From Acidobacteriota bacterium (lineage in GTDB: Bacteria; Acidobacteriota; Blastocatellia; Pyrinomonadales; Pyrinomonadaceae), in assembly GCA_003222895.1 (NCBI GenBank), contig QHXI01000089.1, positions 1-45,313 of the forward strand: DNA of 45,313 nt. The letters run 5' to 3'. Below the pieces are notes generated by a model. The model worked only from the letters and a program-made list of their open reading frames with translations, ran no database searches and was not told the DNA's origin. Positions 9,501-17,739 of the stretch are shown in pieces (positions within the stretch are counted from its first letter, which is position 1; each line of letters starts with the position of its first letter). A program made the position numbers and the translations under genes.

Positions 9501-9571
9501 CACACACGGGAAGATACTTGCGCAAACATCTCGGGGCCTCGAATGGCAAAGCTAAATTGTCGGCGGGTTGA
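6551..9571 (+). CDS. uvrA: Excinuclease ABC subunit A
   Basis: About 1006 residues from ATG 6551 (MTQEAIEVRGARVNNLKNIS fits the UvrA start); upstream TTG 6521 and ATG 6527 are in frame but less likely. UvrA recognises bulky DNA damage as a dimer and loads UvrB in nucleotide excision repair. Both ABC modules are intact: Walker A GVSGSGKSSLAFD and GVSGSGKSTLIHD, signatures LSGGEAQRIRLA and LSGGEAQRVKLA, Walker B VLDEPSIGLHPRD and IFDEPTTGLHFDD. Zinc-binding cysteine pairs are visible (CPTC, CPDC, CEVC, CEEC). Two stretches look added: a Ser/Gly/Arg-rich linker at about residues 160-195, and a palindrome-encoded insert at about 278-308 just before FSERFECKYDGTVYATPEPR. The insert keeps the frame, so the protein is probably functional. 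Confidence 0.97.
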   Translation: MTQEAIEVRGARVNNLKNISFSIPINQLTVVTGVSGSGKSSLAFDTIYAEGQRRYVESLSAYARQFLERMDKPDVDEVRGIAPAIAIRQKNSTRNPRSTVSTQTEIYDYLRLLYARVGTTICRACGREVHRDSPESAADEILSELSEGTRFYVLFPASAGMSVPEAQPSGKITSSSGNGASNKTRRNGKSPRASGSASSHHLITAHLMSLMQRGFTRLLCEGKQIDLSTPDDYQRENFDGVYVLVDRLMARPEVRQRLVDSLETCFREGHGQAVVELSLPSPVGRGVGGEGHSVVNPSPNPLPEGEGKKTLNPNSSPTRLRFSERFECKYDGTVYATPEPRLFSFNNPFGACPTCQGFGNTIGLDLDLVIPNPGLTLSEGAIEPWTKPQYEWAQSELRSFCRSEKIPMNVPFIDLNRQQRNAIINGKGDWSGVRGFFDFLETKKYKLHVRVFLSKYRGYTLCPDCEGGRLRQEARDVRIGGRTLPEISSLSIKDAAVFFDALELTPEQSAIADRVLFEVRRRLKFLVEVGLDYLTLDRLASTLSGGEAQRIRLATNLGSSLVGALYVLDEPSIGLHPRDNDRLIRLLHNLRDIGNTVLVVEHDEDMIRSADHILDIGPAAGELGGRLMYEGDFPGLISESQSLTGKYLRGEVEIKEPKHRRALQLKRLKIRGASEHNLKSIDVDIPLDMLVCVTGVSGSGKSTLIHDCIYAGLKKQKGEWQGHVGAFQKIDGTQHIDEVILVDQSPIGRTPRSNPVTYIKVYDAIRETFANTREAQSRGFDPSHFSFNVPGGRCEVCQGDGTVTVEMQFLADVELVCEECKGTRFKQQVLDVRYRGKNIHDVLNMTVREAITFFRDINKIANRLRVLDEVGLGYLRLGQSATTLSGGEAQRVKLAAHLSKRAGAQTLYIFDEPTTGLHFDDINKLLAAFRALIDAGGSLLVIEHNLDVIKTADYIIDLGPEGGDAGGYVVATGTPEQIMKVKESHTGRYLRKHLGASNGKAKLSAG
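7384..7472. repeat. Double palindromic repeat inserted in frame inside uvrA
   Basis: Unit 1 (7385-7422) contains ccctctcccgttgggagagg followed by ggttgggggtgaggg. Unit 2 (7438-7470) is an inverted, slightly diverged copy starting cccctcacccaaccctctg. Each unit contains its own hairpin. The segment adds about 30 Pro/Gly/Glu-rich codons (SLPSPVGRGVGGEGH, then NPSPNPLPEGEGK). The C/T-rich palindrome type is known from intergenic regions of many bacteria; its place within uvrA is unusual. Confidence 0.9.
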
Positions 9572-9640
9572 GATCGGAAAAGCAGGTTGCGCAACGGGTG
9601 CGCCACGAGAAACTGAAAGCACCAGGCTCGAATAATTTCC

Positions 9641-10591
9641 TCAACGCTTTTCCGCCACTACGCGAAAGCCGGTTTCAAAATCGCGATTTTCGGGCGTCTC
9701 TGCACCGCGCGCAGCGCAGCGCAGAAAGGCCAGATTCCGCGTCGAAAATGAACCGCCGCGCGAAACATGTTCCTGCAGTTCGGCTTGAGTCAACCAGGCT
9801 CTGCCGTCAGCAGGTGCGCCATAATAATTTGAATGGAACCAATCCTCGCACCATTCCCAAACATTTCCGAGCATGTCGTAAAGCCCAAACGCGTTTGCTC
9901 TTCGCATTCCCACCGGCTGGGTGGAGTCATTCGAGTTTGTTCTGTACCAGGCGATCGGGTTTAGATCGGATGGACGATCTGCTGACCCTCCAGCGCGGCA
10001 CGCGTATTCCCATTCAGCTTCGGATGGCAAGCGATAGACATAGCCATCATTCAACGCGTTCATTCGCTGCAAGAAAGCGTGCGCGTCTTCCCAACTCACG
10101 TAATAGATCGGATATTCGTTGCCTTCGCCGGCAAGTCGACGGGGTGGATTGACAGAGTTGGTCTGATCGACTAACCGCTTTTGTTCGCTCACAGTTCGGC
10201 CCATCACGGCGCGCCATTGATATTGGGTAACTTCATATCGGCCGATGTAGAACGCACCCGCAACCGTGACGCTGTGGATTGGTTTCTCTTCAGTCCCGCC
10301 ATCGGCCGAGCCCATCATGAATTTTCCCGCGGGAACGAGGACGAATTCCATCCGGTATTGATTAGTGAACTTTGCCGGCGGCGACGTTGTCTTTCCGACG
10401 GAAGGCTTTGGCCGCGGCAAAGCTTTTGGCGAAGGAGTAGGCGTTGGCTTCGCGCTGATCTCGCCGCCCTTACCCTGAGCTGCCGGCGCAGCTTGATTTG
10501 TCGAAGTTAAGCAAGCGGCCGCAAGCAAACCAGTTATGAGAAGCAGCGGCGCGAGGTCAACGAGTCCTTGGATTTGAAGTCGCTTTCGCAT
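9641..10591 (-). CDS. SUMF1/formylglycine-generating-enzyme-fold protein, probable lipoprotein
   Basis: 316 residues. A hydrophobic N-terminus ends in GLLAAAC, a possible lipobox with Cys about 27. A Lys/Pro/Thr-rich spacer follows, then a full FGE-sulfatase domain: FVLVPAGKFMMGS, YIGRYEVTQYQW, YPIYYVSWEDAHAFLQRM, YRLPSEAEWEYACRAG, GLYDMLGNVWEWCEDW, RGGSF and TGFRVV. The fold includes true formylglycine-generating oxidases and many non-catalytic bacterial relatives with binding or unknown roles. The paired active-site cysteines of true FGEs near the C-terminus are not evident (only FLRCAARG), so sulfatase activation is unlikely. It converges on uvrA with a 69-bp gap. A promoter is expected in 10592-10818, where nothing else is recognised. 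Confidence 0.88.
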   Translation of the reverse strand: MRKRLQIQGLVDLAPLLLITGLLAAACLTSTNQAAPAAQGKGGEISAKPTPTPSPKALPRPKPSVGKTTSPPAKFTNQYRMEFVLVPAGKFMMGSADGGTEEKPIHSVTVAGAFYIGRYEVTQYQWRAVMGRTVSEQKRLVDQTNSVNPPRRLAGEGNEYPIYYVSWEDAHAFLQRMNALNDGYVYRLPSEAEWEYACRAGGSADRPSDLNPIAWYRTNSNDSTQPVGMRRANAFGLYDMLGNVWEWCEDWFHSNYYGAPADGRAWLTQAELQEHVSRGGSFSTRNLAFLRCAARGAETPENRDFETGFRVVAEKR

Positions 10592-10818
10592 AAGACTTGT
10601 TTGGTGATCAGATACTTATGGTTGGCATTTGGCCTGATCGAAGATTCCTGGTTCGACGGTCACACTCTGCCCAGCCTTCACGCCCGAACGTATTTCGATC
10701 CAATCAGGTGCAGTTGTTTCCGTGCTCCCGACTCTTTCGATCGCTTTTAAGTTGACAGTGCGCTGCATCTTAGCGAAGTTTTGCGGGATGCGCTAGAGTA
10801 TGCGGCACGGAGAAACGG

Positions 10819-11265
10819 ATGACCCTGAAAGAACAAATCATCGCCGACATGACCGCCGCGATGAAAGCGAAAGACGCGTCGCGCACGTCCACCCTGCGCA
10901 TGGTGAAAGCGGCCATCATGAATCGCGAAAAGGAGAGCGGCACGCCGATCGACGATGAAGACGTGCTGAAGCTCTTGCGTTCGCAGGTGAAGCAACGTCG
11001 CGATTCAGTCGAGCAGTATCAGAAAGCTAACCGACAGGATTTGGCCGAGAAAGAAACGACCGAGATTGCCGTCATCGAATCATATCTGCCCCAGGCTGCT
11101 TCTGCTGAAGAGATTGAACAAGCCGTCGTCGAGGCGATTGCGGAAACGGGCGCGACTTCGATGAAGGACATGGGCGCGGTGATGAAAGCGTCAATGGCGA
11201 AGCTCGCGGGCAAGAACGCCGAGGGTCGATTTGTCAGTGAAACGGTCAAGAAGAAGTTGTCGTGA
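10819..11265 (+). CDS. GatB/YqeY domain protein
   Basis: 148 residues, the usual length for stand-alone YqeY proteins. It starts MTLKEQIIADMTAAMKAKD and includes the conserved LRMVKAAIMNREKE and ESYLPQAASAEEIEQAV segments, ending GRFVSETVKKKLS. The domain matches the tRNA-binding tail of the GatB amidotransferase subunit. The free-standing form is often assumed to act in tRNA-dependent amidation or in RNA binding, but its role is unproven. It precedes the DinB-like gene by 48 bp on the same strand and may be cotranscribed with it. Confidence 0.92.
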   Translation: MTLKEQIIADMTAAMKAKDASRTSTLRMVKAAIMNREKESGTPIDDEDVLKLLRSQVKQRRDSVEQYQKANRQDLAEKETTEIAVIESYLPQAASAEEIEQAVVEAIAETGATSMKDMGAVMKASMAKLAGKNAEGRFVSETVKKKLS

Positions 11266-11313
11266 CTCTACAATTCAGTTTGCGCCTCGGCGCCTTAACG
11301 TAAAGAAGATTGG

Positions 11314-11775
11314 ATGGGCGCGCTAATCACCTGGTTCGATCAGCAGTTCGCTCAAGTCTATTCAGTTTGGCGCGAATTGATTCAGGAGCTGACACCCGAA
11401 TCGATCTATCGACGACCAAACGAAATGGATTCATCAATCCTTTCGTGCGGCGAGTATGTCGTGAAGAGCGCCCGAGTCGTCGAGCAAACCTTCGGCGGCA
11501 TCACAGCCAACCTGTGGGACGATCCGTTCGAGTGGACGCTGCCCGAAACCTTAATGACGCGCGAAAAGTTGTTGGCGTATTTCGATGAAGTCGAAGCGAC
11601 GCGACAGCGTGGTTTCGCTCTCTTCAAAAGCGATGAAGATTTTTTGAAAGAAATAGTCGGGCCAAAGGGAGAGACGCAACTTCTCTCAGTTTTGCTGGAC
11701 ACGCTGGTGCGCGCAAGGCATCATCAGCTTCACGCGCGCGAGGCATTTGATCGCTTGAGGTTGTTGAAGTCTTAA
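11314..11775 (+). CDS. DinB-like four-helix-bundle protein
   Basis: 153 residues; ATG 11314 follows an aaagaag purine-rich site at about 11301-11307. The sequence is helical throughout and ends in a His-rich helix (VRARHHQLHAREAFDRLR), as in DinB/YfiT-type proteins, which bind a metal through three histidines and include thiol-dependent enzymes. In this copy the expected first-helix histidine is not obvious: the corresponding segment reads SSILSCGEYVVKSARVVEQT. Metal binding may therefore be altered. The family assignment rests on overall pattern and is moderate. Confidence 0.6.
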   Translation: MGALITWFDQQFAQVYSVWRELIQELTPESIYRRPNEMDSSILSCGEYVVKSARVVEQTFGGITANLWDDPFEWTLPETLMTREKLLAYFDEVEATRQRGFALFKSDEDFLKEIVGPKGETQLLSVLLDTLVRARHHQLHAREAFDRLRLLKS

Positions 11776-11812
11776 TCTCAAAACTCAACATTCAAAACTG
11801 ATAACTAATTTT

Positions 11813-12364
11813 ATGTACTGTCCACGATGCGGCCAACAGCAAGCGACTGACTCGATGCGATTTTGTTCGCGTTGCGGTTTTTCGTTGGAAGGCGCAATGC
11901 ATCTGCTGGCTCATGGCGGAATGCTGCCGATGTATCAGCCTCCGGAGGGCGAGAAAACGATCTCGCCGCGCCGGAGAGGAGTGAAGCAAGGCGCGTTGCT
12001 CATGCTCATCGGCGCGATAATCGTGCCCATCTTCGGCGTCATGTCCGGCTTTGCACCTGGCCGGCTGGAAAATGTTTTTGCGTTCTTTGCGGCGCTGTCA
12101 GCGATCATTTGTTTTGTCGGTGGGCCACTGCGGATGTTGTTTGCCGCGATCTTTGAAGAAGGCGCGCCGAAGTATCAGTTCACACCGCAAACTAATTACG
12201 CGCCGCAGGCGATTCCGCAAGCACGCGTCTCTGCATTGCCACCTGCCGCCGCGAATCCAGCCGCGCAATGGCGACAACGTCCGCAGACGGCAGAAATCTT
12301 AGCCCCTCCGAGCGTCACTGACAGCACGACAAAACTGCTCGACAAAGGGCCGAAGGGCGAGTGA
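11813..12364 (+). CDS. Zinc-ribbon membrane protein of unknown function
   Basis: 183 residues. The N-terminus is a zinc ribbon, CPRCGQQQATDSMRFCSRCG, with two CxxC pairs. Two predicted membrane helices follow (GALLMLIGAIIVPIFGVMSG and FAFFAALSAIICFVGGPL), then a Pro/Ala/Gln-rich soluble tail. Proteins with an N-terminal zinc ribbon and two helices are common in Acidobacteriota, and no biochemical role is established. The stop is followed closely by the methyltransferase gene on the same strand. The short stretch between them (12365-12415) contains two small palindromes, ccgcatccttgcgg and cgcgcgaagcgcg. Confidence 0.75.
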   Translation: MYCPRCGQQQATDSMRFCSRCGFSLEGAMHLLAHGGMLPMYQPPEGEKTISPRRRGVKQGALLMLIGAIIVPIFGVMSGFAPGRLENVFAFFAALSAIICFVGGPLRMLFAAIFEEGAPKYQFTPQTNYAPQAIPQARVSALPPAAANPAAQWRQRPQTAEILAPPSVTDSTTKLLDKGPKGE

Positions 12365-12415
12365 CCGGCCGCATCCTTGCGGCAGCGCGCGAAGCGCGAA
12401 GGTTCTTCACACCTC

Positions 12416-13525
12416 GTGAGCGAATCAACCGAAAGAGTTTTGACTAAGAGACTTCGCGAGCGCATCGAGCGCGAAGGTTCGATTACTTTTCATGATTGGA
12501 TGCAGGCCGCGCTTTATGACGAACGCGAAGGCTACTACTGCCGGAGAGATAAGATCCGACAGGGACGAGCCGGAGATTATCGCACTGCGCCGGAAACGAG
12601 TCCGTTGTTCGGCGGAGCGTTTGCGCATTACTTCATGAAGTCGTATTTCGATCTGGGCGCACCAGAGCGATGGACGATTGTCGATGTCGGCAGTGGCGCC
12701 GGCGATTTCGCCCGTGATGTGCTAAGCGGCCTCCGACGGAACTTTCCAAAAATATTTGCTGCGACTCGATACGTTATTGACGAAATCAGCGCGGGCGCGC
12801 AATCACAAATTCTCACAAAGATTGCCGAGTTCAAAGATCGAGTGCTGTTTCACCGGCTTGATGAAATCGACGAGTCGTTGCCCTGCGCGATCATTTTCTC
12901 GAACGAGCTAGTCGATGCGTTTCCCGTGCATCGCGTAATTGGTCGCGATGGCAATTTGAAAGAGCTGTGCGTGGGCCTCAGCGAAGCTGATGACTTTGTT
13001 TGGGTCGAAAGTGAAGCGAGCTCGCGTGTGCTTGAATACTGCGAACGTATTCAACTGCGTCTCGCCGAAGGCCAAATCTATGAAATCAATCTTGCCGCTG
13101 AAGACTTCGTGCGACGGGCGTCGTCATTGACTGAGCGGGGTTTGCTAATCACAGTTGACTATGGCGCGGAACGAGACGATCTCATCAACGATCCCAATCG
13201 GTTCAAAGGAACGCTCAGAACTTTTCATCGACATCAACTCGGCGACGATGCGTTATCGCGTCCGGGCGAGCAGGATCTCACCACCACGGTCGATTGGACG
13301 CAGATGATCGAAGCGGGCGAACAAAACGGGCTCGAGGCGCTCAGGCTGGAGCGGCTCGATCAATTTCTATTGAGCCAGGGCGCCCTCGAAGAAATGCAAA
13401 CAGCGGCCGCAACCATTTCGAATCAGGCAGATCTCTTCAACTTCAACGCCGGCGCCCGCGAACTGATCATGCCCACTGGAATGGCCGCTTCATTTCAAGT
13501 TCTCGTGCAGCGAAAAGGCTCGTGA
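12416..13525 (+). CDS. SAM-dependent methyltransferase, MidA/NDUFAF7 family
   Basis: About 369 residues from GTG 12416 (VSESTERVLTKRL); TTG 12377 would add 13 residues encoded by palindromic sequence and is less likely. Family landmarks are GSITFHDWMQAALYDEREGY, the SAM-binding VDVGSGAGDFARDVL, IFSNELVDAFPVHRV, GLLITVDYG and GEQDLTTTVDWTQM. Eukaryotic relatives methylate an arginine of a complex I subunit; the bacterial target is not established. The start choice is inferred from alignment to the conserved N-terminal helix, not from a strong ribosome-binding site. Confidence 0.88.
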   Translation: MSESTERVLTKRLRERIEREGSITFHDWMQAALYDEREGYYCRRDKIRQGRAGDYRTAPETSPLFGGAFAHYFMKSYFDLGAPERWTIVDVGSGAGDFARDVLSGLRRNFPKIFAATRYVIDEISAGAQSQILTKIAEFKDRVLFHRLDEIDESLPCAIIFSNELVDAFPVHRVIGRDGNLKELCVGLSEADDFVWVESEASSRVLEYCERIQLRLAEGQIYEINLAAEDFVRRASSLTERGLLITVDYGAERDDLINDPNRFKGTLRTFHRHQLGDDALSRPGEQDLTTTVDWTQMIEAGEQNGLEALRLERLDQFLLSQGALEEMQTAAATISNQADLFNFNAGARELIMPTGMAASFQVLVQRKGS

Positions 13526-13679
13526 TGCATCTCAGCCAGAAGCTTTGCGCCTAATCATTTGAGCGCCTAGTTGCAAAATAACCCCCCAGTGCGGAAAAAC
13601 ATCGCACGACTGCCGGCGAACACTGATATCCTCTCGGTAATAAGGTGGCATGACGGTTGCCAAGGACCAAGTCTCAGCC

Positions 13680-13687
13680 GGAAGGAG
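13680..13687 (+). promoter_or_regulatory. Shine-Dalgarno site fixing the TonB receptor start
   Basis: GGAAGGAG lies 7 bases before ATG 13695. This favours 13695 over the upstream in-frame ATG at 13650 and places the signal peptide directly at the N-terminus. Confidence 0.8.
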
Positions 13688-13694
13688 CGATCCG

Positions 13695-15995
13695 ATGCCA
13701 ACACATCGCCCGAATCCAATTCTGCTCGCCTGTTTATTGATCCTAACAATAATTCAGTTCGCGTCGCTTGCTTGCGCCCAGGATAAGTCAAAAAACGCAG
13801 CGAGTCTCACTGGCCGCGTGGTCGACGCCCGTACCGGCGAGCCGCTGGCAAAAGTTAGAGTCATCGTGAGCGGAACTGATCGAGAGACAACGACCGATGA
13901 TGATGGAACTTTCAAGTTTGAAAATCTCATCGCCGGAAAGATCGATTTATACATCACAACAATCACCTTTGGTCTGGTGAAGAAAAGCGTGACGCTCAAA
14001 GAAGGCGACAACGCGAATTTTCAGATCGCCCTGAACGAAGACGCCGCGGCGCTGACTGAGAGGGTGACGGTCACGACATCACCATTCGAAAGTACCGACA
14101 GCAGCGGCGTGACGCAGCAACTGCTCAACAAGCGTGAGTTACAACAACTGTCCAGCGTGCTGGTCAACGATCCGATTCGTGCGGCCCAGGCACTGCCGGG
14201 CGTCAGCGCGAACGATGACTATCGCAGTGAATTCTCGGTCCGTGGCGCACCCTTTGATCGCGTTGGTTTGTATCTCGATGGAGTGCTGACTGAAAACTTT
14301 GTGCACACGGTTGGCGGAGGTTACCTCGATTCAGGATCGGTTTCAGTCATCAACGCCGACACGGTCGATTCCATGTCGCTGATGAGTGGAGGTTTTCCTT
14401 CGAAGTACGGTGATCGCAGCGGGGCGATTCTCGAGATTCAAACCAGAGACGGTAATCGGGTGAAGCCAACCGGTCGCGTGCAGCTGGCGCTGACAGGTTT
14501 GGCCGGTGTCGTCGATGGCCCGTTGGGAAAAAAGCGCGGCTCGTATCTGGTCGCGGCGCGGAAAAGCTTTGTTGGATATTTGGTGCGTCGCTTCAACGAC
14601 CAACTGAACCCTGGGAACAGCCCGCCGGTGATTAACGTGGCGGATTTCCAGGCTAAAGCAGTTTACGATTTGACCAGGCGAAACCAGGTGGGCGTGAGCC
14701 TGATCTTTGGAAATTTTGTTTTCGACGAGACTACCGATCGTAATTTGCTCGGAATCAATCAGGTGCTTCACGGCAGTACGCGAAACGTTTTGGTGAATGG
14801 GCACTGGAGCTTTACGCGCGATCCGCATCTATTCTGGCAAACGCGAGTTTTCGGTTTGCGCGCGACCTTCAAGAACACAAACCGCCTCGACAAATCGCTG
14901 CTGGATGAGCGCCGCACGCAATTCGGCGTGCGCAGCGACCTCAACTATCAAATCAGAGGGAATAAAATCGAAACTGGTCTGTATGTTCGCAGGCTGAATG
15001 TTGACAGCCTGGCCCAGCGGTTCGATTTCTTTGGCACTACCGCATTCGATGAAGGGACTTTCAAACACAGCGGCGCCGAGCAGGCCTACTACCTTCAAAA
15101 CACCTGGACCGACGAGCACCTCCGCATGAGTTTCACTGGTGGAATTCGCGTCGAACACAGCGGCGTTACACGCGAGACAAAATTTTCACCGCGCGGCTCG
15201 TTCGCGTGGTCTATCGATGACAAGTGGAAAGTCAGCGCGGCCGCCGGACGCTATTATCAATTTCCTGATTTCAACTTGATGTTCGGACTGTTCGGAAATC
15301 CGGCGCTGAAATCAGAACATTCGACGCTCTTCAGCGGGAGCCTGGAGCGCCTGATTGGTAATCGCACGCGAATCCTGGCGGAGGTTTACGATCGAAAAGA
15401 GAGCAGCCTATTTTTCAGTCTGAACGAACCGCGACTAACCGGAAGACTGGTTACGTTTGGCGGGCCACCGTTTCAGAACTCGTTGAATGGATATGCACGC
15501 GGCTTTGAAATAACTGTGCAGAGGCGCAGCGCGAACAAACTCGCAGGCTGGATCTCGTATGGATATTCGCGGACGAAACTCGCCGATGGGCAGGACAAAA
15601 TCAACTTTGTCAGCGATTCAGATCAGCGACACACGCTGAACGTTTATGGGAACTATCGCTTCACCGATACTTGGAATTTCAGCAGCGAATGGCGCTATGG
15701 CAGCGGCCAACCTGTGCCCGGGTTTTTTGGCCGCGACTCGCAGGGTTATTTCCTCGTCAATCAACGCAATCAGATCCGCCTTCCTTACTACAGCCGCGTC
15801 GACGTACGACTCAGCAAGGCATTTCTGTTCAAGAAAGCGAAGCTGACGCTGACCGCCGAAGTCCTGAACCTCTTGAATCGTAACAACGCTCGCTACGCGG
15901 GCTTTCAATTTTATTTCTTCGACGGGCGGGTGCAAGGACAACTCCAACGCGTCTTGCCAATCCTGCCGTCCGCGGGAATTGTCCTCGATTTCTGA
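13695..15995 (+). CDS. TonB-dependent outer-membrane receptor with N-terminal carboxypeptidase-regulatory domain
   Basis: 766 residues from ATG 13695. A signal peptide (LLACLLILTIIQFASLACAQ) precedes a carboxypeptidase-regulatory-like beta domain (SLTGRVVDARTGEPLAKVRV ... FKFENLIAGKIDLYI). A plug domain follows (NDPIRAAQALPGVSANDDYR, RGAPFDRVGLYLDGV, VDSMSLMSGGFPSKYGDRSG), then a long beta-barrel ending in Phe (GIVLDF), typical of barrel assembly signals. Such receptors import or bind large substrates at the outer membrane using TonB energy. The substrate cannot be read from the sequence. A truncated TonB_C gene lies 1.2 kb downstream on the same strand. Confidence 0.93.
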   Translation: MPTHRPNPILLACLLILTIIQFASLACAQDKSKNAASLTGRVVDARTGEPLAKVRVIVSGTDRETTTDDDGTFKFENLIAGKIDLYITTITFGLVKKSVTLKEGDNANFQIALNEDAAALTERVTVTTSPFESTDSSGVTQQLLNKRELQQLSSVLVNDPIRAAQALPGVSANDDYRSEFSVRGAPFDRVGLYLDGVLTENFVHTVGGGYLDSGSVSVINADTVDSMSLMSGGFPSKYGDRSGAILEIQTRDGNRVKPTGRVQLALTGLAGVVDGPLGKKRGSYLVAARKSFVGYLVRRFNDQLNPGNSPPVINVADFQAKAVYDLTRRNQVGVSLIFGNFVFDETTDRNLLGINQVLHGSTRNVLVNGHWSFTRDPHLFWQTRVFGLRATFKNTNRLDKSLLDERRTQFGVRSDLNYQIRGNKIETGLYVRRLNVDSLAQRFDFFGTTAFDEGTFKHSGAEQAYYLQNTWTDEHLRMSFTGGIRVEHSGVTRETKFSPRGSFAWSIDDKWKVSAAAGRYYQFPDFNLMFGLFGNPALKSEHSTLFSGSLERLIGNRTRILAEVYDRKESSLFFSLNEPRLTGRLVTFGGPPFQNSLNGYARGFEITVQRRSANKLAGWISYGYSRTKLADGQDKINFVSDSDQRHTLNVYGNYRFTDTWNFSSEWRYGSGQPVPGFFGRDSQGYFLVNQRNQIRLPYYSRVDVRLSKAFLFKKAKLTLTAEVLNLLNRNNARYAGFQFYFFDGRVQGQLQRVLPILPSAGIVLDF

Positions 15996-16197
15996 ATCAG
16001 GCAGACGAAAGACTCAGCGGTTTGTACCGGGCGACGGTTTGCTTTTCTGACGAGCCGCATTATAAAGCCGCCGGAGTTTGGGCGAGTCGCTGAACCTTTG
16101 GTTGCGTGAAAACCCTGGACTCCTCACAACTTCGGTCGCATACTCTGCAAACACCGAAGTACCGCAGCTTCTTTACCTTCTGAAAGGAATTTTACCT

Positions 16198-17151
16198 ATG
16201 GCAAACGATCCGGGCCTGGCTGGCGACACTTGTTACTTTATGGAGGCAGTATCTGGCGACGGGGGAACCCATGATCCCGCCGGCGTGTGGTGGCTAAGCC
16301 CCGACATCCTTCTGACTGGTCCGGTTTCCGGTCCTGACAACGCGGACCCCGGGCAGGTTAATCCAGTTGAGGTCAAGTTCCACCGCAAGGCTGCCAATTC
16401 AGATTGCACTACACCCGGCGACGAGAGCGTTACGGTCGAGCTGTGGGTTGGCAATCCCTCGTTGGCAATGGCGCCGAACAACCAAGCGAGCACGTTTGCG
16501 ATTCAGAGCATAGGCGGTCAGGTGCCGGCCCCTGGTGATATTGGGACGCAACACATTGATTGGAGTGTGCCTGCCGGCTTGCCCCCGGACAATCCGCAAG
16601 CTCCCGGCCACAAGTGTCTGATCGCCAGATGTTATCCGGAAAGTTTGACGCCGAGCAGCAAAAACTTTTTTCTGCCGGACGATCCGCACGTGGCGCAACA
16701 CAATATCTGTATCGTTCCGTGTCCGCAAAAAAAACTGGTTCACAACCAACTTAGATTCAAGATCTCGACGCTCAATCCGGGCCGCGAAAAAGAGCGAGCG
16801 ACGCTGCGGGCAGTGTTGGATGTGAAGCCCACAGACTTTGTGCGGCGAACAGTGCTGACCAGGCTGCACAAGTTACATGGTTTTCAACAAATCGCCACAG
16901 CAGCGCCATCACAAGGATTCAAGTTCGATCTGTCGGCCTATAACCCAGCCAATGTCGTTGACAAGTCACACGGCGTGCCCCATCCAAGTTTCCAGGGCGA
17001 GGTTACGCTTACTACTCAGGTCGCGCACATCGATTTCATCGCCGATTTGACGGGAACTCAAGCGGGCGATGCCTTCATCTATCACTTAACGCAAACCGAC
17101 ACCGGTGGACACCCGCAGGGTGGATTGACGTTGGTACTCGTGAAACTATAG
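16198..17151 (+). CDS. Protein of unknown function, Cys-containing, probably beta-rich
   Basis: I do not recognise this family. ATG 16198 is preceded by aaagga 9 bases upstream, giving 317 residues (MANDPGLAGDTCYFMEAVSG...); an in-frame start at 16078 lacks such a site. There is no signal peptide or membrane helix. Notable segments are VWWLSPDILLTGPVSGPDNA, PGHKCLIARCYPE, LPDDPHVAQHNICIVPCP and a C-terminal region rich in short hydrophobic strands (GEVTLTTQVAHIDFIADLTG). At least seven cysteines lie in the N-terminal two thirds. It sits between a TonB-dependent receptor and a TonB_C fragment on the same strand, but nothing in the sequence ties it to transport. Confidence 0.6.
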   Translation: MANDPGLAGDTCYFMEAVSGDGGTHDPAGVWWLSPDILLTGPVSGPDNADPGQVNPVEVKFHRKAANSDCTTPGDESVTVELWVGNPSLAMAPNNQASTFAIQSIGGQVPAPGDIGTQHIDWSVPAGLPPDNPQAPGHKCLIARCYPESLTPSSKNFFLPDDPHVAQHNICIVPCPQKKLVHNQLRFKISTLNPGREKERATLRAVLDVKPTDFVRRTVLTRLHKLHGFQQIATAAPSQGFKFDLSAYNPANVVDKSHGVPHPSFQGEVTLTTQVAHIDFIADLTGTQAGDAFIYHLTQTDTGGHPQGGLTLVLVKL

Positions 17152-17203
17152 CTCCCTCCCTATCTCCTATAGGATCGGCTCGGAGCAGGCGAAACCCGGC
17201 CTG

Positions 17204-17635
17204 GTGCTTTATCACGTTGTGATTCTTTCGGGTGACGAAGCCAATCCGGTGACAACTCACGTGCTGGTCAATGCCGTTGATGGCAGCGTCTTTAGGACTG
17301 AGAAGGAAGAGCGCAAACGCGAGAATCCGGAATTTCTCTATGAGCGACGACGCGAGCCGATTAATGGCGGAGTGCTAAATGGCAAAGCGATCAGTATGCC
17401 GTTGCCTGATTACCCGGAGATTGCGAAACAAGCTAAGGCCTCAGGAGCCGTGACGGTGCAAATCACAATAGATGAAACGGGCCATGTGATCGAAGCGCGT
17501 GCCGTTTCAGGTCATCCGTTGTTGCAAGCCGCAGCCGTGGCTGCAGCGAGACAATCTGTGTTTACGCCGACGAAATTAAGTGGTGAGCCGGTTCAGGTGA
17601 GCGGCGCTTTGGTCTATAACTTCGTAGCGCAGTGA
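17204..17635 (+). CDS. TonB C-terminal domain protein, probably 5'-truncated
   Basis: 143 residues from GTG 17204. The first 35 residues (VLYHVVILSGDEANPV, VNAVDGSVFRTEKEE) resemble the end of a PepSY-like domain. The rest is a TonB_C domain (PLPDYPEIAKQAKASGAVTV ... ALVYNFVAQ) close in style to the tail of the protein at 5125-6330. The frame stays open upstream to about 17144 and reads as further PepSY-like sequence (RIGSEQAKPGL), with no ATG, no signal peptide and no clear ribosome-binding site. The gene therefore looks like the 3' part of a longer one, perhaps a remnant. It is followed by a strong terminator at 17711-17739. Confidence 0.6.
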   Translation: MLYHVVILSGDEANPVTTHVLVNAVDGSVFRTEKEERKRENPEFLYERRREPINGGVLNGKAISMPLPDYPEIAKQAKASGAVTVQITIDETGHVIEARAVSGHPLLQAAAVAAARQSVFTPTKLSGEPVQVSGALVYNFVAQ

Positions 17636-17710
17636 TATCCAATTTAAATGCCGCACTTGTACGGCAAAGCTGGGCACTGGTGGAGGGTTCCTCCGGCTGA
17701 CAGCAATAAG

Positions 17711-17739
17711 AAGGCGGCCGCGATGGCCGCCTTTTTTTT
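17711..17739 (+). terminator. Rho-independent terminator
   Basis: The stem aaggcggcc (17711-17719) pairs with ggccgcctt (17725-17733) around a 5-base loop and runs into eight T residues. It closes the plus-strand TonB_C transcript. A second, weaker inverted repeat (17747-17762 with 17783-17795, agagttca.../...tgaactct) lies just downstream. Confidence 0.92.

Noticed and set aside
9568-10152. 194-codon plus-strand frame overlapping the end of uvrA and the SUMF1 gene
   Set aside because: It is antisense to well-conserved SUMF1 motifs and very Arg/Ser-rich, typical of a shadow frame in GC-rich DNA.
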